From positions 62,001 to 126,000 of the forward strand of contig BORH01000002.1 in assembly GCA_018333075.1 (NCBI GenBank): DNA of 64,000 nt, given 5' to 3'. Below are positions 18,843-28,621 of the stretch, piece after piece. The translations under genes and the position numbers were made by a program. Every line of letters begins with the position of its first letter. Position 1 is the first letter of the stretch. The notes under the pieces were generated by a model. The model was not told the DNA's origin. It saw nothing but the letters and a program-made list of their open reading frames with translations, and did no database searches. This stretch comes from Heyndrickxia sporothermodurans. GTDB lineage: Bacteria > Bacillota > Bacilli > Bacillales > Bacillaceae_C.

Positions 18843-19115
18843 TTGTCTAAAAGAAGAACTCTCGTTCCAGGTAAACGGAATGCTTTGGACGAATTCAAGG
18901 GTAAAGTAATGGCTCAAAAAGGATACCACGTAAATCCAAGTGAGCCTAACCAGGTTAAATATGAAGTAGCAAAAGAGCAGGGTATTCCACTAAAAAAAGG
19001 ATATAATGGGCATTTAACTTCTGATCAGGCTGGAAAAGTTGGAGGTCCTATAGGTGGAAATATGGTAAAGGAAATGGTACGAATGGCTCAAGAACAACTT
19101 AATAAAAAGCATTAG
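18843..19115 (+). CDS. Alpha/beta-type SASP, N-terminally extended
   Basis: 90-residue spore DNA-binding protein. The Gpr protease site region KYEVAKEQGI and the C-terminal DNA-binding segment GKVGGPIGGNMVKEMVRMAQ are the alpha/beta SASP signatures. A ~38-residue N-terminal extension (LVPGKRNALDEFKGKVMAQK) makes it longer than SspA/B. TTG start with GGAGGTGATGAT upstream. Such proteins coat spore DNA and protect against UV and heat. Expected to be sigma-G dependent; I could not define a convincing promoter. Confidence 0.9.
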   Translation: MSKRRTLVPGKRNALDEFKGKVMAQKGYHVNPSEPNQVKYEVAKEQGIPLKKGYNGHLTSDQAGKVGGPIGGNMVKEMVRMAQEQLNKKH

Positions 19116-19138
19116 TGTCGGGATTCCCCGGCACTAAT
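19111..19138 (+). terminator. Hairpin overlapping SASP stop codon
   Basis: ATTAGTG and CACTAAT close a GC-rich stem (CGGG/CCCG). It includes the TAG stop and has no T run, so it may act in mRNA stability rather than termination. Confidence 0.5.
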
Positions 19139-19283
19139 TAAGACTTTAGAAATGTAAAGGAAAAAATGATTGTTAAACGAACTCTAGATAGCGATCTTAC
19201 AATTAGATAGACATTATTGAAGTAAAAATATACAAGCCATGATTATGGAATAAAAAAGCAAGAAATAAACTAAAAATAATTTT

Positions 19284-19901
19284 TTAACGTAGAAATATAT
19301 ACTGAAACAATTGATCTTTCGAAAAGAACATATTTATTCCCGATTTATCCAAGAAATAGTTAACTATTTCTTCCTCTTCTAGACCCATTTCTCGAAGTCC
19401 TTTTGCAATTGTTCTTAAATAGTTTGATGATGGAGGATTATAAGAAGCCTTTTCATATGGAAAATTACTAGTAAAAGTAAACATCGGAAATCCGTCCTTT
19501 AAACCTAAATACATAATTCTTCCATACCAACCATCGTTTATGTTGGCATTCCCGTTTCTTATAACCCCATCAAAATTAATAGTTATTTGCTCTATATCAT
19601 TTTCTTGTGCAACAACATCACTAAATTGTTCTTTTGTAATTAAATACATCCTTCCTAAAGTGCTGGAATTTAAGCATGGCTGGTGTCCGATAAATGCTAC
19701 CCCACCTTTCCCCCACTTACTTTTTTCTTTTGAAAAATATAGTGGATGGTCAATGTTTATAGTTTCTATAGATAAAGGTAGGTTTTGATTTCGACACCCT
19801 CTCTCTTTTTTGTCAGAGCATTCCGGTTTCTCTCCCTTTATATAACATAAAAAACGTTCATAACTTAAATTAGATCCATAACTGACATACCAGACATTCA
19901 C
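19284..19901 (-). CDS. Gamma-glutamylcyclotransferase-fold protein
   Basis: 205 residues. The opening VWYVSYGSNLSYERF is the YGSN loop that binds substrate in GGCT-like (BtrG/AIG2) enzymes. Other parts (KWGKGGVAFIG, GRMYLITKEQF, WYGRIMYLG) fit the barrel strands. It is longer than typical bacterial GGCT proteins, with a C-terminal helical part (ANGLREMGLEEEEI-like region). GTG start preceded by GAGGTGA. Substrate unknown; the fold call is reasonably firm, the reaction is not. Confidence 0.65.
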   Translation of the reverse strand: MNVWYVSYGSNLSYERFLCYIKGEKPECSDKKERGCRNQNLPLSIETINIDHPLYFSKEKSKWGKGGVAFIGHQPCLNSSTLGRMYLITKEQFSDVVAQENDIEQITINFDGVIRNGNANINDGWYGRIMYLGLKDGFPMFTFTSNFPYEKASYNPPSSNYLRTIAKGLREMGLEEEEIVNYFLDKSGINMFFSKDQLFQYIFLR

Positions 19902-19973
19902 GTTTCAATCACCTCATAACATGTTTCATCTTCAAAAGTATTCGGTTCACCGTTATCATTATCCTCCTTAAAA

Positions 19974-20014
19974 TAGAAAAAATCACTTATATCCATGTTG
20001 AATACAAGTGATTT
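19974..20014 (-). terminator. Terminator of the YjiH-family gene
   Basis: AATCACTT pairs with AAGTGATT around a 17-base loop; followed on the minus strand by TTTTTTCTATTTT. Confidence 0.75.
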
Positions 20015-20032
20015 CTATTGGGGTACTTTTAT

Positions 20033-21370
20033 TTAAAGCAGAAGAAATGCAACGGGTATTGTAATGATTAATGTCAAAATAACACGCTCAAGCCATATAA
20101 TTAATAGTTTCGGAAGAGAAATCGGAATATCTGTCGAGACAATACATGGAATGAGCGCTGAAAAAAAGATAATTGCTGAAATTGAGACAACCGCAATAAC
20201 AAATTTAGTCACTAATGCACTACCGGTAACTAACAATGCTGGTAAAAACATTTCAGCAATTGAAACAGCACTTGCCTTCGCAGCTAGTAATGGTTCCGGC
20301 AAATGAAATAATGCAGTAATTGGATAGAAAATATAGCCGATAATATCAAAAATAGGTGTATATTCAGCTAAAACCAACCCTAATAATCCTACAGATAGAA
20401 TAGATGGTAAAATCGACATTGTCATAATAAAGCCATCTTTTAAATTTATCCAAATATTCTTCCCTAGGCTCGGTGCATTTTGTGCTGCGTCCATTGCTTC
20501 CTTCCATGCATGCTTGAAGCGATCTCCTTTTACAAGCTCCTCAGGCTTTCCTTCTCCGTTATAATATTCATCACTCATTGAGCGAAGTGGCCAAATTCTT
20601 ACAGATAATGCAGTAACAATAAAAGTGATAACAAGCGTAACCCAAAAATACAAATTCCACATATCCATAAGACCAAGTGTCTTTGCTACAACAATCATAA
20701 AAGTAGCAGAAACTGTTGAAAATCCAGTTGCAATAATAGCAGCTTCCTTTACCGTATATTTTCCTTCCTTAAATACTCGATTCGTAATTAATAAACCTAT
20801 AGAATAACTCCCTACAAAAGAAGCTACAGCATCTACCGCAGATCTACCGGGAGTTTTCCAAATTGGACGCATAACCGGCTGCATAAGAACACCAATAAAT
20901 TCTAAAAATCCATACCCGACTAATAAGGCTAAAAAGACAGAGCCTATTGGAACTAATAAACCTACAGAGATGACTAATTTGTTAAACAAAAAAGGGCCCA
21001 TATTTGGATCTGCTAGCCATTTCGGTTCAAGTTTAAAAACGAGTAAAGACGCAATAACAAAACCTATTAATTTGAATATTGAGAAAAATAGAGATAGACC
21101 ATTCTTATTCCAAGACTTCGTATAAAATGGATAAATAGCTCCTAGCAAAATGACAATTAAAGCATAGTAAGGGATAACACTTGGAATTGTATTTTGAATA
21201 TATGAAACAATATGATCTAGCATAATCGATGATGTACCATTTATTGAAATTGGAATAAAAAACATAAAAATACCAATAGCACTACAAATAATAAATTTAA
21301 AGACATTATTGCTATTAATTGAAGTTTTCATATGAAGCTGATCATCAAGCTGAACCTTTGTATTATCCAA
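20033..21370 (-). CDS. YjiH-family (nucleoside-recognition domain) membrane protein
   Basis: 445 residues with about eleven membrane helices. The two Gate/nucleoside-recognition segments are visible as GFLEFIGVLMQPVMRPIW with GRSAVDAVASFVGSYSIG, and the C-terminal ALLVTGSALVTKFVIAVV. A TTG start at 21370 is chosen because GGGAGGAG is eight bases upstream; the longer frame has no site. It lies 216 bp downstream of hutI on the same strand, so a role in uptake of histidine or a breakdown product is a reasonable but unproven idea. Confidence 0.8.
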   Translation of the reverse strand: MDNTKVQLDDQLHMKTSINSNNVFKFIICSAIGIFMFFIPISINGTSSIMLDHIVSYIQNTIPSVIPYYALIVILLGAIYPFYTKSWNKNGLSLFFSIFKLIGFVIASLLVFKLEPKWLADPNMGPFLFNKLVISVGLLVPIGSVFLALLVGYGFLEFIGVLMQPVMRPIWKTPGRSAVDAVASFVGSYSIGLLITNRVFKEGKYTVKEAAIIATGFSTVSATFMIVVAKTLGLMDMWNLYFWVTLVITFIVTALSVRIWPLRSMSDEYYNGEGKPEELVKGDRFKHAWKEAMDAAQNAPSLGKNIWINLKDGFIMTMSILPSILSVGLLGLVLAEYTPIFDIIGYIFYPITALFHLPEPLLAAKASAVSIAEMFLPALLVTGSALVTKFVIAVVSISAIIFFSALIPCIVSTDIPISLPKLLIIWLERVILTLIITIPVAFLLL

Positions 21371-21586
21371 GTATGAACTCCTCCCTCTATGAAAATCGGG
21401 ACTGTCCAATTAGTGTCTGTCACTCTGATCTGTTTCCATATAATTCTATATAATTCACTTTATTATATGAAAGTTTGGTGTCAACACTTTGATTTAGGAC
21501 AGCCTCAATATATTTCTTTGTTCCCATACCATGTTCTATTAACTTATTAATTTTTGTAATTAGCAAATAAGGTTAATCGAGGTCAT

Positions 21587-22873
21587 CTAATTTATATGAC
21601 ACAATTGACCTCCCTCAATTACAATCTTTCCGTTTTTAATTACTGTATCTGTGTGATTCATTCCATAATGGTATTGAAGCTGCATATAATTTGGAACATC
21701 CATCATTACAACATCTGCTTTTTTTCCAACTTCTAGACTACCAATTTCTTTTCCACGATTAATTGCGTGTGCTGCATTAATAGTACAGGCTACAATTGCC
21801 TCTGCTGGTGTCATACCCATTTTCATACAAGCAAGGTTCATAATAAATGGCAATGATGTCGTAGGAGACGAACCTGGATTACAATCGGTTGACAAAGCAA
21901 CTGGAACACCTTCATCGATCATTTTCCTACCCCTTGCAGAATCAGCCATTAGGAAGAACGCAGTTCCTGGTAAAAGGACACCTATAACCCCTTTGTCAGC
22001 CATTTTTTTAATCCCTTGATCTGAGACTCTCAATAGATGGTCCGCGGAAATAGCTCCCACTTCAGCTGCCAGTTCTGCCCCTTCATAAGGTTCAATTTCA
22101 TCTGCGTGAATCTTCGGAATTAATCCGTAATTTTTCCCGGCTTCAAGTATTCTCCTACTTTGTTCAGGGGTGAATACTCCTCTTTCACAAAAGACATCAT
22201 TAAATTCTGCAAGATTGTATTTAGCCACTTCTGGTAGCATTTCGTCAATCACTATTCTGACAAATTCATCCGGATTTTCCTTATAATTTGCTGGCACTGC
22301 ATGTGCTCCCATAAAGGTCCGAACAACATCAATTACATGTTCTTCATTCAATTGTTTAGCTACTTCCAATTGTTTTTTTTCAGTTTCCCAATCTAAGCCA
22401 TAGCCACTTTTTGCTTCAATAGTTGTTACTCCATGTTTTAAAAAAGAGTTTAGTCTTTTTTTGCTTTCTTCAAGTAATTCATTATGTGAAGCAGCTCGTG
22501 TTTTAGTAGTAGTAGCATGGATTCCTCCACCATTATTCATGATTTCCATATAAGTCGCACCATTTAAGCGCATATTAAACTCATTTTCCCTGCTTCCCGC
22601 ATATACAATATGTGTATGTGGATCTATAAGCCCTGGCAATACGATTTTCCCTTTTGCGTCGAGGATAATAGCTTCATTCATTCGACTAGCAAATTGTCTA
22701 TTTAACTCTTTAGTTTCATCAACTGCCTTCACAAGACCGTCTTCTAACCATATCGAGCCGTCCTCAATAATTTGAAGAGTATTCATTTTTTCTTTTGTTA
22801 AAGGCCGTTCCGTACCTCCTGAAACTGTAATTAATTGATTTGCATGTTGAATAAAAATTGGCTTTGAAGTCAA
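21587..22873 (-). CDS. hutI: Imidazolonepropionase HutI
   Basis: 428-residue amidohydrolase that opens 4-imidazolone-5-propionate to N-formimino-L-glutamate, the third step of histidine degradation. Metal motif DPHTHIVYAG, then NGATYMEIMNNGGGIHATT, GAHAVPANY, KIHADEIE, SADHL and the metal Asp in LSTDCNPGSSPT are all present. Second gene of hutU-hutI with a 25-bp gap. Confidence 0.95.
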   Translation of the reverse strand: MTSKPIFIQHANQLITVSGGTERPLTKEKMNTLQIIEDGSIWLEDGLVKAVDETKELNRQFASRMNEAIILDAKGKIVLPGLIDPHTHIVYAGSRENEFNMRLNGATYMEIMNNGGGIHATTTKTRAASHNELLEESKKRLNSFLKHGVTTIEAKSGYGLDWETEKKQLEVAKQLNEEHVIDVVRTFMGAHAVPANYKENPDEFVRIVIDEMLPEVAKYNLAEFNDVFCERGVFTPEQSRRILEAGKNYGLIPKIHADEIEPYEGAELAAEVGAISADHLLRVSDQGIKKMADKGVIGVLLPGTAFFLMADSARGRKMIDEGVPVALSTDCNPGSSPTTSLPFIMNLACMKMGMTPAEAIVACTINAAHAINRGKEIGSLEVGKKADVVMMDVPNYMQLQYHYGMNHTDTVIKNGKIVIEGGQLCHIN

Positions 22874-22898
22874 TCTAAATCTCTCCTATCCATTTTAC

Positions 22899-24566
22899 TC
22901 ATTTGTTATTTAACATTGGAATGTGTATACCTTTTTCATTTGCTGTTTTAATAGCCAAATCATAGCCTGCATCCACATGACGAACTACTCCCATGCCTGG
23001 ATCTGTTGTCAATACACGTTCGAGACGTTTTTCCGCTTCCTTCGTTCCATCTGCTACAATGACCATTCCTGCATGTAAGGAATATCCCATTCCAACTCCG
23101 CCGCCATGATGGACGGATACCCAGCTTGCACCACCAACTGCATTGATTAATGCATTTAATATTGGCCAATCCGCAACTGCGTCACTTCCATCCTTCATAC
23201 CTTCCGTTTCTCGATTTGGAGAAGCAACCGAACCAGAATCGAGATGATCACGACCAATGACAATTGGAGCCTTCAGTTCACCTCTTGCGACCATATCATT
23301 GATGATTTTTCCAAATTTAGCTCTTTCTCCATATCCTAACCAGCAAATCCGTGAAGGCAAGCCCTGAAATTGAATTTTTTCTTGTGCCATTTTGATCCAA
23401 TTACATAAATGCTTATTATCACTAAATTCACGAAGAATTACTTCATCAGTTTTATATATATCTTCAGGGTCACCTGACAATGCTACCCAGCGGAATGGTC
23501 CTTTCCCTTCACAAAATTGTGGTCGTATATAAGCTGGAACAAAGCCAGGAAAATTAAATGCATCTTCCACCCCTTCATCCTTAGCTACTTGACGAATATT
23601 ATTTCCATAGTCGAATGTAATGGCACCTTTATTTTGCATTGCAAGCATTGCCTTTACGTGTGAAGCCATACTAGCTTTTGATTTTTTTATATATTCTGCC
23701 GGATTCTCATGTCGCAATTGATCAGCAGCTGCCAGACTATAACCAGAAGGAATATATCCGTTTAATGGATCATGGGCAGATGTTTGATCTGTTAATACAT
23801 CTGGTATAAACCCTTTTTCAATCATAAGTGGCAAAATTTCGGAAGCATTCCCTAATAATCCTATTGACAATGGTTTTCCTTCAGTTTTTGCTTCTTTAGC
23901 TATTCGAATGGCTTCCTCTAAGGAATCTGTTTTTATATCCAAATAACGTGTCTCGATACGACGATCAATTCTTGTTTCATCGACTTCTATGGCAATACAG
24001 ACTCCCTCTGCCATTGTTACCGCAAGAGGTTGTGCTCCACCCATTCCTCCAAGACCAGCAGTAACCGTAATCGTTTGCTTCAATGATCCTCCGAAATGTT
24101 GTCTACCTAATTCTGCGAACGTTTCATAAGTTCCTTGAACAATTCCTTGACTACCTATATAAATCCAACTTCCAGCAGTCATTTGCCCATACATCATTAA
24201 TCCTTTTTTGTCTAACTCATGAAAGGTATCCCAGTTAGCCCAAGCGGGAACAAGATTCGAATTAGCAATTAAGACTCGAGGTGCATCAGAATGAGTCTTA
24301 AAGACCGCAACTGGCTTTCCAGATTGGACTAGTAATGTTTCATCTGCTTCGAGTTCGTGCAATGTCTTTACAATTGCATCATAACATTCCCAGTTACGTG
24401 CAGCTTTTCCAATTCCTCCATATACAACAAGGTCTTCAGGTCTTTCTGCCACATCCTTATTTAAGTTATTCATTAACATTCTTAAAGCAGCTTCTTGAAT
24501 CCATCCTTTAGCATGTAAACCAGAGCCACTATAATTAATAATTTCTCTTTTTGTATGCGTTTCCAT
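22899..24566 (-). CDS. hutU: Urocanate hydratase HutU
   Basis: 555 residues, full length. It converts urocanate to imidazolonepropionate using tightly bound NAD. Diagnostic blocks: [90 protein letters not shown] and the C-terminal [16 protein letters not shown]. hutH (histidine ammonia-lyase) and hutG are not beside it in this window, unlike the compact B. subtilis hut operon. Confidence 0.95.
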   Translation of the reverse strand: METHTKREIINYSGSGLHAKGWIQEAALRMLMNNLNKDVAERPEDLVVYGGIGKAARNWECYDAIVKTLHELEADETLLVQSGKPVAVFKTHSDAPRVLIANSNLVPAWANWDTFHELDKKGLMMYGQMTAGSWIYIGSQGIVQGTYETFAELGRQHFGGSLKQTITVTAGLGGMGGAQPLAVTMAEGVCIAIEVDETRIDRRIETRYLDIKTDSLEEAIRIAKEAKTEGKPLSIGLLGNASEILPLMIEKGFIPDVLTDQTSAHDPLNGYIPSGYSLAAADQLRHENPAEYIKKSKASMASHVKAMLAMQNKGAITFDYGNNIRQVAKDEGVEDAFNFPGFVPAYIRPQFCEGKGPFRWVALSGDPEDIYKTDEVILREFSDNKHLCNWIKMAQEKIQFQGLPSRICWLGYGERAKFGKIINDMVARGELKAPIVIGRDHLDSGSVASPNRETEGMKDGSDAVADWPILNALINAVGGASWVSVHHGGGVGMGYSLHAGMVIVADGTKEAEKRLERVLTTDPGMGVVRHVDAGYDLAIKTANEKGIHIPMLNNK

Positions 24567-24922
24567 TTTTTTAATCCCTCCATCATTATTTGTACCTTCT
24601 ATCTATATTATAAAAACAAAAAATTCAGTAAAGTAATAAAATTATTTTAGTTTTTTGATAAAAATTTCATTAAAATAACAACCTATGTATAATAAATTGC
24701 TTTATTTTTTATATTTTCTTTATGTTTTTATACTTATTTAACACAAATTCTAAGAACAATAAGTGAAATATACTTCTACAGATATTTCACTTTATACGAT
24801 AAGTATGAACATCTACCTAATTATATCCTTTAATTCTGAATACTCTTAACATTATATTGACAACCCTTTTCTTTTTAACTACGATATAATTGTGTGAAAA
24901 ATTAGAAAAAGGAGTGAGGATT
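24567..24922. promoter_or_regulatory. Divergent hutU / DUF485-symporter control region
   Basis: 356 bp, AT-rich. It contains a perfect 11-bp inverted repeat AAGTGAAATAT / ATATTTCACTT at 24761-24792 and, toward the plus-strand operon, TTGACA (24857-24862) and TATAAT (24885-24890) separated by 22 bp, which is longer than the usual spacing. No cre site was recognised. Confidence 0.4.
24761..24792. repeat. Perfect 11-bp palindrome in hut intergenic region
   Basis: Arms AAGTGAAATAT and ATATTTCACTT with a 10-bp loop. It could be an operator for either divergent gene or a weak terminator hairpin; no T run follows on the plus strand. Confidence 0.5.
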
Positions 24923-25264
24923 ATGGGGAGAAAAACAAAAACCCAGAAAAAACGAATTGAATACGAAAAAATCGCCTCAAGTGTAAAATTTAAAAAGTTA
25001 ATTTCAGCAAAGAAAAAATTTATTATTCCATTAACAATCTTCTTCTTAGTATTTTACTTCGCCCTACCCTTTTTAACATCCTACTCGACTATTCTCAACA
25101 ACAATGTTATTGGTGACATTTCCTGGGCATGGTTGTTTGCCTTTGCCCAATTTATTATGACTTGGGTACTTTGTACCGTTTACGTCAAAAAAGCTTCCTT
25201 CTTTGACAAATTAGCAGATGAAATTATTGAGGAAAATCTTGAAAAAGGAGAAAAAGGAGCATGA
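24923..25264 (+). CDS. DUF485 membrane protein
   Basis: 113 residues with two membrane helices (about 34-54 and 69-90), the segment KKFIIPLTIFFLVFYFALP and the motif FAQFIMTW. DUF485 proteins (YwcB, YjcH) are co-transcribed with acetate/solute:sodium symporters. The ATG at 24923 follows AAAGGAGTGAGG; its stop overlaps the next start by four bases. Probably a small partner of the symporter. Confidence 0.88.
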   Translation: MGRKTKTQKKRIEYEKIASSVKFKKLISAKKKFIIPLTIFFLVFYFALPFLTSYSTILNNNVIGDISWAWLFAFAQFIMTWVLCTVYVKKASFFDKLADEIIEENLEKGEKGA

Positions 25265-26790
25265 GCCCTACTGTAATCACGCTATTTCTAATCATTGTTG
25301 GAATTACTTTAATCGTTACATATTTTGCTGCAAAACGAACAAAAACGGCCAATGAATTTTATACAGCTGGAGGAGGCTTAACAGGCTGGCAGAATGGTCT
25401 GGCAATCGCAGGTGACTATTTATCCGCTGCCTCATTTTTAGGAATTGCTGGCATGATTGCCTTAAGCGGATTCGATGGATTTTTTTACAGTATTGGCTTT
25501 TTAATTGCTTATTTAGTCGTATTGTTTATTGTAGCTGAGCCTTTGAGAAATCTTGGTAAGTATACATTAGCGGATATGATCAATTCACGATTTGATGCCA
25601 AAAAAGTTCGTGCGGTTGCAGCATTAAATACAATTACCATCGTTATTTTTTACATGATTGCCCAACTTGTAGGAGCAGGAGCACTTATAAAGTTATTATT
25701 CGGAATCGATTATTGGATGGCTGTTCTAATTGTTGGTGTGATGATGACGATTTATGTGCTTTTTGGTGGAATGACTGCAACCAGCTGGGTTCAAATCATT
25801 AAAGCTGTTCTACTAATGATTGGAACCATTATTATCTCTTTTATGGTGCTTGCCAAATTTCATTTTAATTTATTTGAAATGTTTAAGGAAATGAAAACGG
25901 CCACACCGCTTGGTGCCGATTATTTACAGCCCGGAGTAAAATACAAATTCCCTTTAGATACAATTTCTCTAATGCTAGCCCTTGTACTTGGTACTGCTGG
26001 ACTTCCTCATATTCTAATGCGATTCTTTACAGTTAAAGATGCCAAAACTGCAAGAACCTCTGTTATTTCAGCAACCTGGATTATTGGTATTTTTTATGTT
26101 TTAACTATTTTCTTAGGATTTGGTGCAGCCTACTTTGTAGGGTTTGACAAAATTATTACTGCAAATGCCGCAGGAAACATGGCAGCACCACTTCTTGCAG
26201 GTGCACTTGGTGGAGATTTCTTAATGTCCTTTGTATCAGCTGTCGCATTCGCCACTATACTAGCGGTTGTAGCTGGATTAGTATTATCAGGAGCATCAGC
26301 ATTTGCCCATGATATATATGGACAAATTATTAAAAAAGGTAAAATTACTGAAAAGCAGCAAATGAAAGCAGCTAAATATGCTTCAATTGGAGTATCTGTT
26401 TTCTCAATTCTCTTAACTCTATTCGCTCAGAAAATGAATGTTGCTTTTTTAGTCTCACTTGCATTTTGTGTGGCAGCAAGTGCAAATTTACCTGTTATAG
26501 TCTATACAATTTACTGGAAAAAATTTAATACGTCTGGTGCAATTACCGGTATGCTCTCAGGGTTATTATCCTCATTAATGCTTGTAATTGTCAGCCCAAA
26601 CGTATTTTCACCAGTCAAAGGTGCAGCTATATTCGTCGGAGATCCACTCATATCCTTAACAAATCCTGCAATTATTTCTGTACCACTTGGATTTATCGGA
26701 GCTTATATCGGTACGGTTATTTCGAAAAAACAAGATTTAAAACGCTTTGCTGAGGTTTCTGTAAAAGCAAATACTGGCCTAAAGGAATAA
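25261..26790 (+). CDS. ActP/YwcA-type cation:acetate symporter
   Basis: 509-residue solute:sodium symporter with about thirteen helices. Blocks typical of the ActP branch: FYTAGGGLTGWQNGLAIAGD, YLSAASFLGIAGMIAL, LGTAGLPHILMRFFTV, and ASAFAHDIYGQI. Substrate is inferred to be acetate or a similar short organic acid from the family and from the DUF485 partner. Translationally coupled to that gene. B. subtilis YwcBA has the same layout. Confidence 0.9.
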   Translation: MSPTVITLFLIIVGITLIVTYFAAKRTKTANEFYTAGGGLTGWQNGLAIAGDYLSAASFLGIAGMIALSGFDGFFYSIGFLIAYLVVLFIVAEPLRNLGKYTLADMINSRFDAKKVRAVAALNTITIVIFYMIAQLVGAGALIKLLFGIDYWMAVLIVGVMMTIYVLFGGMTATSWVQIIKAVLLMIGTIIISFMVLAKFHFNLFEMFKEMKTATPLGADYLQPGVKYKFPLDTISLMLALVLGTAGLPHILMRFFTVKDAKTARTSVISATWIIGIFYVLTIFLGFGAAYFVGFDKIITANAAGNMAAPLLAGALGGDFLMSFVSAVAFATILAVVAGLVLSGASAFAHDIYGQIIKKGKITEKQQMKAAKYASIGVSVFSILLTLFAQKMNVAFLVSLAFCVAASANLPVIVYTIYWKKFNTSGAITGMLSGLLSSLMLVIVSPNVFSPVKGAAIFVGDPLISLTNPAIISVPLGFIGAYIGTVISKKQDLKRFAEVSVKANTGLKE

Positions 26791-26794
26791 GAAG

Positions 26795-26826
26795 AATCCA
26801 GTCGAATCGACTGGATTTTATTTTTT
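26795..26826 (+). terminator. Terminator of symporter operon
   Basis: AATCCAGTCG pairs with CGACTGGATT and is followed by TTATTTTTTA. Confidence 0.9.
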
Positions 26827-27199
26827 ATTGTAAAGATTTCATTTTCTTCGATTACACGTCAAGTATTCATTTTGTCATTTAATCCTCAGATGTGCTTGCC
26901 CCAACATCCAGCTTCTTGACCGTTTCACGATTCATTTCTAATTGAAGTTTCCAAGAGAAAGGTCTAAAGAAAAACTATCTAATCATTATTCATCTGGAAA
27001 AATTTATATATTATTCGTGCAAAATGTTATAATAATACAAACTATGACTAATCAACAATGAAATTGAATAAGAAGTTAAAAATAGTAGTTTATTCATAAT
27101 TGGTAGATACATATTTATTCAATATTATTATATATCAAATTTAACCTTATTAACTATACATTGTTTTTTGTTCGAGTAAGATGAAAGGATGTAAAATTG
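26827..27199. other. Intergenic, no gene called
   Basis: 373 bp before the DedA gene. A minus-strand frame of about 25 codons ending MNRETVKKLDVGASTSED looks somewhat coding-like but is unsupported. Nothing else recognised. Confidence 0.4.
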
Positions 27200-27805
27200 A
27201 TGAATATCGAAGTACTATTTGAGCAATATGGGTATTTTGTTCTGTTCATAGGACTATTGCTCGAATTCATTGCTCTTCCCTTCCCTGGGGAAATAGCAAT
27301 GCTATATATAGGCTATTTATCTTATCAAGGCGATCTAAATGGAGTGTTTATGATTTTTATTGCATTCTTTGGAACTATAATAGGGATGACTATCACTTAT
27401 TTTATCGGTTTGAAAGCGGGAATGCCATTTGTTAATCGCTTTGGAAAATGGTTTTTTCTTACCCCTAATAAATTAGACAAGACCAAGAAATGGTTTAATA
27501 AGCACGGAAATTTTCTTGTATTTATCGCTTATTTTATTCCAGGTGTTCGACATGTTACTGGATACTTCTCTGGAATAATTGGCTCACCTTTCAAGACATT
27601 TGCAATTTTTGCATATACTGGTGCATTGTTTTGGTGTATTTGCTTTATTAGTTTAGGCTACATTTTTGGCCCCCAATGGGGAAAAGTGTTGCAATATATT
27701 GAACGTTATTCTTGGAATATCGCAATTATAGCTGCACTCCTGATTTTCCTTTCTTGGTTCGTTAAAAAAATTGTTCGGTCGTTACGCTACAAAAAAGCCA
27801 AGTAA
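27200..27805 (+). CDS. DedA/VTT-family membrane protein
   Basis: 201 residues. DedA hallmarks: EFIALPFPGEIAMLYIGYL near the N-terminus, a GxxxGxxxxYFIGLKAG helix, and the conserved RHVTGYFSG (normally R-x-x-x-G) segment after YFIPGVR, with two C-terminal helices. Relatives in Bacillus (UptA) move undecaprenyl phosphate, others phosphatidylethanolamine; which lipid is not shown. ATG chosen over the adjacent TTG for spacing to AAAGGATG. Confidence 0.88.
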   Translation: MNIEVLFEQYGYFVLFIGLLLEFIALPFPGEIAMLYIGYLSYQGDLNGVFMIFIAFFGTIIGMTITYFIGLKAGMPFVNRFGKWFFLTPNKLDKTKKWFNKHGNFLVFIAYFIPGVRHVTGYFSGIIGSPFKTFAIFAYTGALFWCICFISLGYIFGPQWGKVLQYIERYSWNIAIIAALLIFLSWFVKKIVRSLRYKKAK

Positions 27806-28137
27806 TAAACAGGTTTTCCTAATGCCTAATATTTCAAATACATCACAAAACTCTTTATACTAAAAAACATAGAGCACATAATAAAATTATTACATAGTAA
27901 AATATAAATAGATTGGCTGAGACAAAATGTATTTGTAGCTTCAAAATAAAGATTGATATAAAACTCTCTTCTCACCACATACAACAGCAATTAAAAAACC
28001 GTTATTTTGAAAAGAGGATTGATCAAAATGACGGTTTGCTATTTGAATAAATATCAACTTTTATAATAAAGTTTGATCATTTTTTATTGAAATAAAGCAC
28101 CCGTTACTTTAAGTGTAGAATTTCACAAATGAATATT
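27806..28137. other. Intergenic with inverted repeat and repeat-like debris
   Basis: 332 bp. AAACCGTTATTTTGA (27996-28010) pairs with TCAAAATGACGGTTT (28023-28037) as a near-perfect stem. The stretch near 28090-28120 (CACCCGTTACTTTAAGTG) resembles part of the dispersed repeat family of the next 6 kb. No gene. Confidence 0.45.
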
Positions 28138-28422
28138 TCATTTACCCTGTCTCACTTTACGTTCACTTAGTTGAAGGGCTATTTCAAATTCCTTATTAGG
28201 CAGTAATGGAGAAATTTCAGTTTTAATTAATTTAGCAACTTCAGCCTCGTCTATTTCCCCATCATCATACTTTTTAAAAATAGCCTGCATCTTCACACTT
28301 ACTTCTCTGAAGAAATCACTAGTTGAACCTTTTGCTTTAGCGTCTGGATTTTTAAAGACATAATTTGATGGTGCTTCAGGTGGTGATTCTATTTTAGTGG
28401 TACTAACATTTTCCCTCGCCAA
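28138..28422 (-). CDS. Hypothetical protein or gene fragment
   Basis: 94 codons from a TTG with no ribosome site in front; the frame opens just after a stop a few codons upstream. The sequence is soluble and charged (VSVKMQAIFKKYDDGEIDEA, LIKTEISPLLPNKEFEIAL), with a Pro-rich lead (KIESPPEAPSNYVF). It could be the 3' end of a longer, lost gene. No family recognised. Confidence 0.4.
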   Translation of the reverse strand: MARENVSTTKIESPPEAPSNYVFKNPDAKAKGSTSDFFREVSVKMQAIFKKYDDGEIDEAEVAKLIKTEISPLLPNKEFEIALQLSERKVRQGK

Positions 28423-28503
28423 TCTTGGTGAACTTGAAAGTCCTTAGAAATACTAATCGTCTATAATAGTATTTATATCAGAGATGAGAAATACAATTTT
28501 TGT

Positions 28504-28553
28504 AATCCTTCTTAAGCCAACCTGCTCCTTTAGTGGAACAAAAAAAGATCGCC
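28504..28553. repeat. Dispersed intergenic repeat, copy A
   Basis: Starts AATCCTTCTTAAGCC, contains CTGCTCCTTTAG and an A-rich block, and is followed by a short GATCGCC/AGCGACC stem. Compare copies at 28951, 29639, 30984, 31634 and 33961. Confidence 0.55.
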
Positions 28554-28621
28554 CCAGCGACCTCTAGTTTAAGAAGACTCAACAAATTAATACATTTTCA
28601 ACACACTTTTTTTATGATTGA

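Noticed and set aside
26880-26985. Minus-strand coding-like tail ending VKKLDVGASTSED
   Set aside because: No start codon with a ribosome site and an upstream stop; too short to support.
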